Shown here piece by piece: positions 62,045 through 64,000 of a stretch of 64,000 bases of DNA (position 1 is its first letter; every line of letters starts with the position of its first letter). The stretch is from JBCFBK01 sp038562555 (GTDB lineage Bacteria; Bacteroidota; Bacteroidia; Bacteroidales; Prolixibacteraceae): contig JBCFBK010000021.1 of the NCBI GenBank assembly GCA_038562555.1, forward strand, positions 17,029 through 81,028, in the 5' to 3' direction. The notes beneath the pieces are model-generated. The model was not told the origin of the DNA, did no database searches, and saw nothing but the letters and a program-made list of their open reading frames with translations. The position numbers were made by a program, and so were the translations under genes.

Positions 62045-62872
62045 CTATTCATTCGTATAAAATAATCTGCAAAAATTATTATTTCTGCTTTCAAACTGAG
62101 TTGGGGTTAACCCTGTATATCTTTTGAAGTCTTTAATGAAATGGGACTGGTCGTAATAGAAGTCAAAAAATGCTTTGGATTTCAGAATTCTTTCGTCCTC
62201 TTTAATCATTGCAGAATAATAATTGTGGAAACGGAAAATTGAGCTGAGGTTTTTGGGGCTTAGCCCAAGCCGCTCATCAAACTTCATATTAATCCATCGG
62301 TTACTGTATCCCGTTTCGTTTGCCAGTTGTTGAATTGAAATGTTCCCTTTTGAATAAATAATTTTATTGACACAATACTCAAAAATCAAATCATTGTTGC
62401 TTTTTCTGAATAGATAAAAAAGAAACTGCAATAGCAGTTTTACTTTGAGGTTTACGTCCTGGGCATTCGCAATCTGTTCTTCTATTTGCCGGGCATTTTT
62501 ATTCAGGACATCGGTAAGCAGGAAGGATCGGTTTTTGATCTCACTTTGGCGAAGATGGAAAAAAAGATAAGCCCCAAGCGGACTGAACTCAATCCCGAGC
62601 ATCGCCGACGGTTCATCTCTCTTAAAATCGACAAATAACGGAAGGTCGTTAATCCCTATGAGCATCAACTTATCTTTTGTAGCGACCTGGAGGTATTCGT
62701 TGTTTTCCAGCGAAAATCTGCTTTCACAGGGAATGACCAAACGGATGAGCCCGTTAGGGGCTACCAGCATCATGTCATCGATTTCGGGCAAACCCTTGTT
62801 CTTTTCAAAAAACCAAATTTTTGTGATATAATTCTTCAATGAATGAGGAATACTAAAAATCCGGACGTTCAT
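62045..62872 (-). CDS. AraC-family transcriptional regulator
   Basis: Regulator of 275 residues. The N-terminal part (about 1-150) has a cupin-like sensor (YITKIWFFEKNKGLPEIDDMMLVAPNG) of the DUF6597 kind. The C-terminal AraC helix-turn-helix pair (about 175-265) has ISIQQLANETGYSNRWINMKF and the second-helix signature FFDFYYDQSHFIKDFKRYTGLTPTQF. Target genes are unknown; the decayed PorT-like gene lies directly upstream on the same strand. The 208-base gap downstream (61837-62044) shows no recognisable feature beyond AT-rich sequence. Confidence 0.92.
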   Translation of the reverse strand: MNVRIFSIPHSLKNYITKIWFFEKNKGLPEIDDMMLVAPNGLIRLVIPCESRFSLENNEYLQVATKDKLMLIGINDLPLFVDFKRDEPSAMLGIEFSPLGAYLFFHLRQSEIKNRSFLLTDVLNKNARQIEEQIANAQDVNLKVKLLLQFLFYLFRKSNNDLIFEYCVNKIIYSKGNISIQQLANETGYSNRWINMKFDERLGLSPKNLSSIFRFHNYYSAMIKEDERILKSKAFFDFYYDQSHFIKDFKRYTGLTPTQFESRNNNFCRLFYTNE

Positions 62873-62949
62873 AAAACCAAAGTTTGGGAAAAGCCTTATT
62901 CAAACAAACGGTATGCCATTTTAAAGGGAAAGAATTTTCATCCATTCAC

Positions 62950-62982
62950 AAAAAAAAAGCCTCAACAAAATATGTTGAAGCC
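62950..62982 (-). terminator. Intrinsic terminator downstream of the decayed PorT-like gene
   Basis: GCCTCAACA (62959-62967) pairs with TGTTGAAGCC (62973-62982) with one mismatch or bulge, loop AAATA. On the minus strand the stem is followed by a run of nine T. It lies just beyond the remnant coding sequence. Confidence 0.75.
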
Positions 62983-63007
62983 TTTACCTGTTTTATCTAT
63001 GTTAATC

Positions 63008-63261
63008 TTAAAAAATTTTAAACCCAACTGTCACTATAAAAGTACGGTTTTTCGAACTATACCCGATTTGAAATCTGCTCCTTTAGCGCTATAATAAGCT
63101 TCGGGCTGAACGTAAAGGTGCCCATAGCCCAGCCTGGCAAAGGCGCCGACATGGGTTTTCAGTACTGGTTCGGAGGAGAAATCCTTATAATCTGAAACTG
63201 TAGAAGTATTGTTTTTCTGCAACGTGAAATAGTTTTGTATTTCGCTCATTATCAACGACAA
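63008..63261 (-). pseudogene. Remnant of a PorT-like outer-membrane beta-barrel gene
   Basis: One frame (63034-63261) gives VGAFARLGYGHLYVQPEAYYSAKGADF, typical of the early strands of PorT-family barrels, but it ends in a stop after KTVLL. A different frame at 63008-63055 gives SKNRTFIVTVGFKIF followed by a stop, the usual barrel C-terminus. The signal peptide and the central strands, roughly 100 residues, are missing. Internal deletion plus frameshift therefore destroyed the gene, while its terminator survives. Confidence 0.7.
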
Positions 63262-63394
63262 ATAAGATCGTCAATTTTAGATGAAGAACAAAAACTTTTA
63301 CAAAGCAGGACCGCCCGGGAAGGATTCCTGATGCCGATTCCCGGATAATCTTTTCTGTGCCTACAGGATGCGTAAAGCGCATGTGTATTTTTTA

Positions 63395-63402
63395 TAGATT
63401 TG
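63395..63402 (+). promoter_or_regulatory. Candidate -7 element for the HYC_CC_PP gene
   Basis: TAGATTTG, exact TAnnTTTG match, 75 bases before the start codon; the -33 element is not obvious. Bases 63262-63394 show nothing else. Confidence 0.35.
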
Positions 63403-63476
63403 CGGTTGACTGAACCAGAATTCGGGATAAGTGTTTATTTAAATTAATCAATGCAATCAAAGCGAGATAAAAAGCA

Positions 63477-63857
63477 ATGAATAAACTCGCTGCCATATTG
63501 ATCTCCCTCTTCTATCTGACTGTAACCGTCGGGTTGGCTGTCAATGCACATTATTGCCATGGCGAGCTCGAATCAGTCGGGCTTTATGGGCAGACGGATG
63601 ATTGTTGTTGCGGGGATGTTTCCGGTGATGGCGACTGCTGCCACAACGTGGTGCAGCACATCACGCTTGACGATGAACAGGCGCCGGGTTCGCGGCCCGA
63701 TATTCAACCGCAGGTTTTTGATTTACTGATTACAGAAGACCGTTCTGGTGACTTGCCGGCCGGAACCGGTCAGCCGCCTTTTGTTTCAACCTCAGATTTT
63801 TCCCCTGCAGACCTGCCGGCATGGCTGCTTTTCTGTTCCCTCGTTTATTACGGATAG
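63477..63857 (+). CDS. HYC_CC_PP family exported protein
   Basis: Small Bacteroidota protein of 126 residues named for its motifs. After a hydrophobic leader (about 4-24) come AHYCHGEL, a Cys cluster (DDCCCGDVSGDGDCCHN), and a PP pair near residue 100 (TGQPPFVS). A second hydrophobic stretch follows. His and Cys spacing suggests metal binding, possibly copper. Such genes often precede TonB-dependent receptor genes; here the following gene is outside the window. Function is not established. A long inverted repeat starts at its stop codon. Confidence 0.75.
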   Translation: MNKLAAILISLFYLTVTVGLAVNAHYCHGELESVGLYGQTDDCCCGDVSGDGDCCHNVVQHITLDDEQAPGSRPDIQPQVFDLLITEDRSGDLPAGTGQPPFVSTSDFSPADLPAWLLFCSLVYYG

Positions 63858-63923
63858 TTTTTAAGTAAAGATCAACCGGAATGGCCAGTAATGGCCTGAT
63901 TGTATATTTTTTACTTAAAAACT
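63856..63923 (+). promoter_or_regulatory. Long inverted repeat after the HYC_CC_PP gene
   Basis: Perfect 14-base arms, AGTTTTTAAGTAAA (63856-63869) and TTTACTTAAAAACT (63910-63923), enclose 40 bases with a smaller GGCC-AGTAAT-GGCC hairpin (63883-63896). The weak AT-rich outer stem has no T-run after it; an RNA regulatory element or attenuator before the next gene is plausible. Confidence 0.45.
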
Positions 63924-64000
63924 TTCACGGGTGTCCAATAAAATTTTAACATTTAATATTTAAAGGCAAATTCAAGTTGAGCGGCTTGTTCACATACATC

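Overview
The window reads as a chromosome segment of a Bacteroidota bacterium, most likely a Bacteroidales-type polysaccharide degrader. The signs are SusC/SusD pairs, a hybrid two-component sensor, an ECF sigma/FecR pair, many secreted sulfatases, an HYC_CC_PP-type protein, and upstream elements matching the Bacteroidetes -7 consensus TAnnTTTG. No tRNA, rRNA, CRISPR array or insertion sequence was recognised.

Region 1 (1-24730) is a sulfated-glycan utilisation locus. It has a hybrid two-component regulator, five sulfatases (one cut by the window edge), two tandem SusC/SusD pairs, a DUF1735-type surface lipoprotein and a GH2 enzyme. The logic is capture at the surface, import through SusCD, and desulfation plus exo-cleavage in the periplasm. 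The substrate is not fixed by the sequence. Two sulfatases resemble heparan N-sulfatases and one resembles arylsulfatase B, so a glycosaminoglycan-like or algal sulfated glycan is possible.

Region 2 (24943-32391) is an ECF sigma - FecR - STN-type SusC - SusD cassette, a transport-coupled trans-envelope signalling unit. It closes with a strong intrinsic terminator and carries no enzymes of its own.

Region 3 (32531-43097) is accessory and housekeeping. It holds a VOC and an SRPBCC protein, a secreted DRGH nuclease, an SGNH hydrolase, an Xre/RES toxin-antitoxin pair, an ArsR-SRPBCC-DoxX operon with two operator-like palindromes, sbcD-sbcC, and an exported protein of unknown function.

Region 4 (43280-60565) is a LacI-controlled catabolic locus that has a TonB receptor but no SusD. 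One co-directional run encodes a GH28-like beta-helix enzyme, an alpha/alpha-barrel protein, a NagB-like deaminase, a TonB receptor, an ExuT-like MFS permease, an unassigned toroid/beta-sandwich protein, a beta-helix-GH88/105 fusion and a GH20 enzyme. Together they predict use of a polymer containing both uronic acid and N-acetylhexosamine. The right end abuts a methyltransferase gene truncated almost exactly at the border.

Region 5 (60549-64000) holds that truncated gene, a CsgG/LpoB-like exported protein, an AraC-family regulator, a decayed PorT-like gene and an HYC_CC_PP protein.

Two repeat families deserve attention. Arrays with a 7-base period lie in several intergenic gaps and run into the 3' ends of two genes. 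A separate dispersed element is read in frame inside the N-terminal regions of the GH2 enzyme and one SusD protein.
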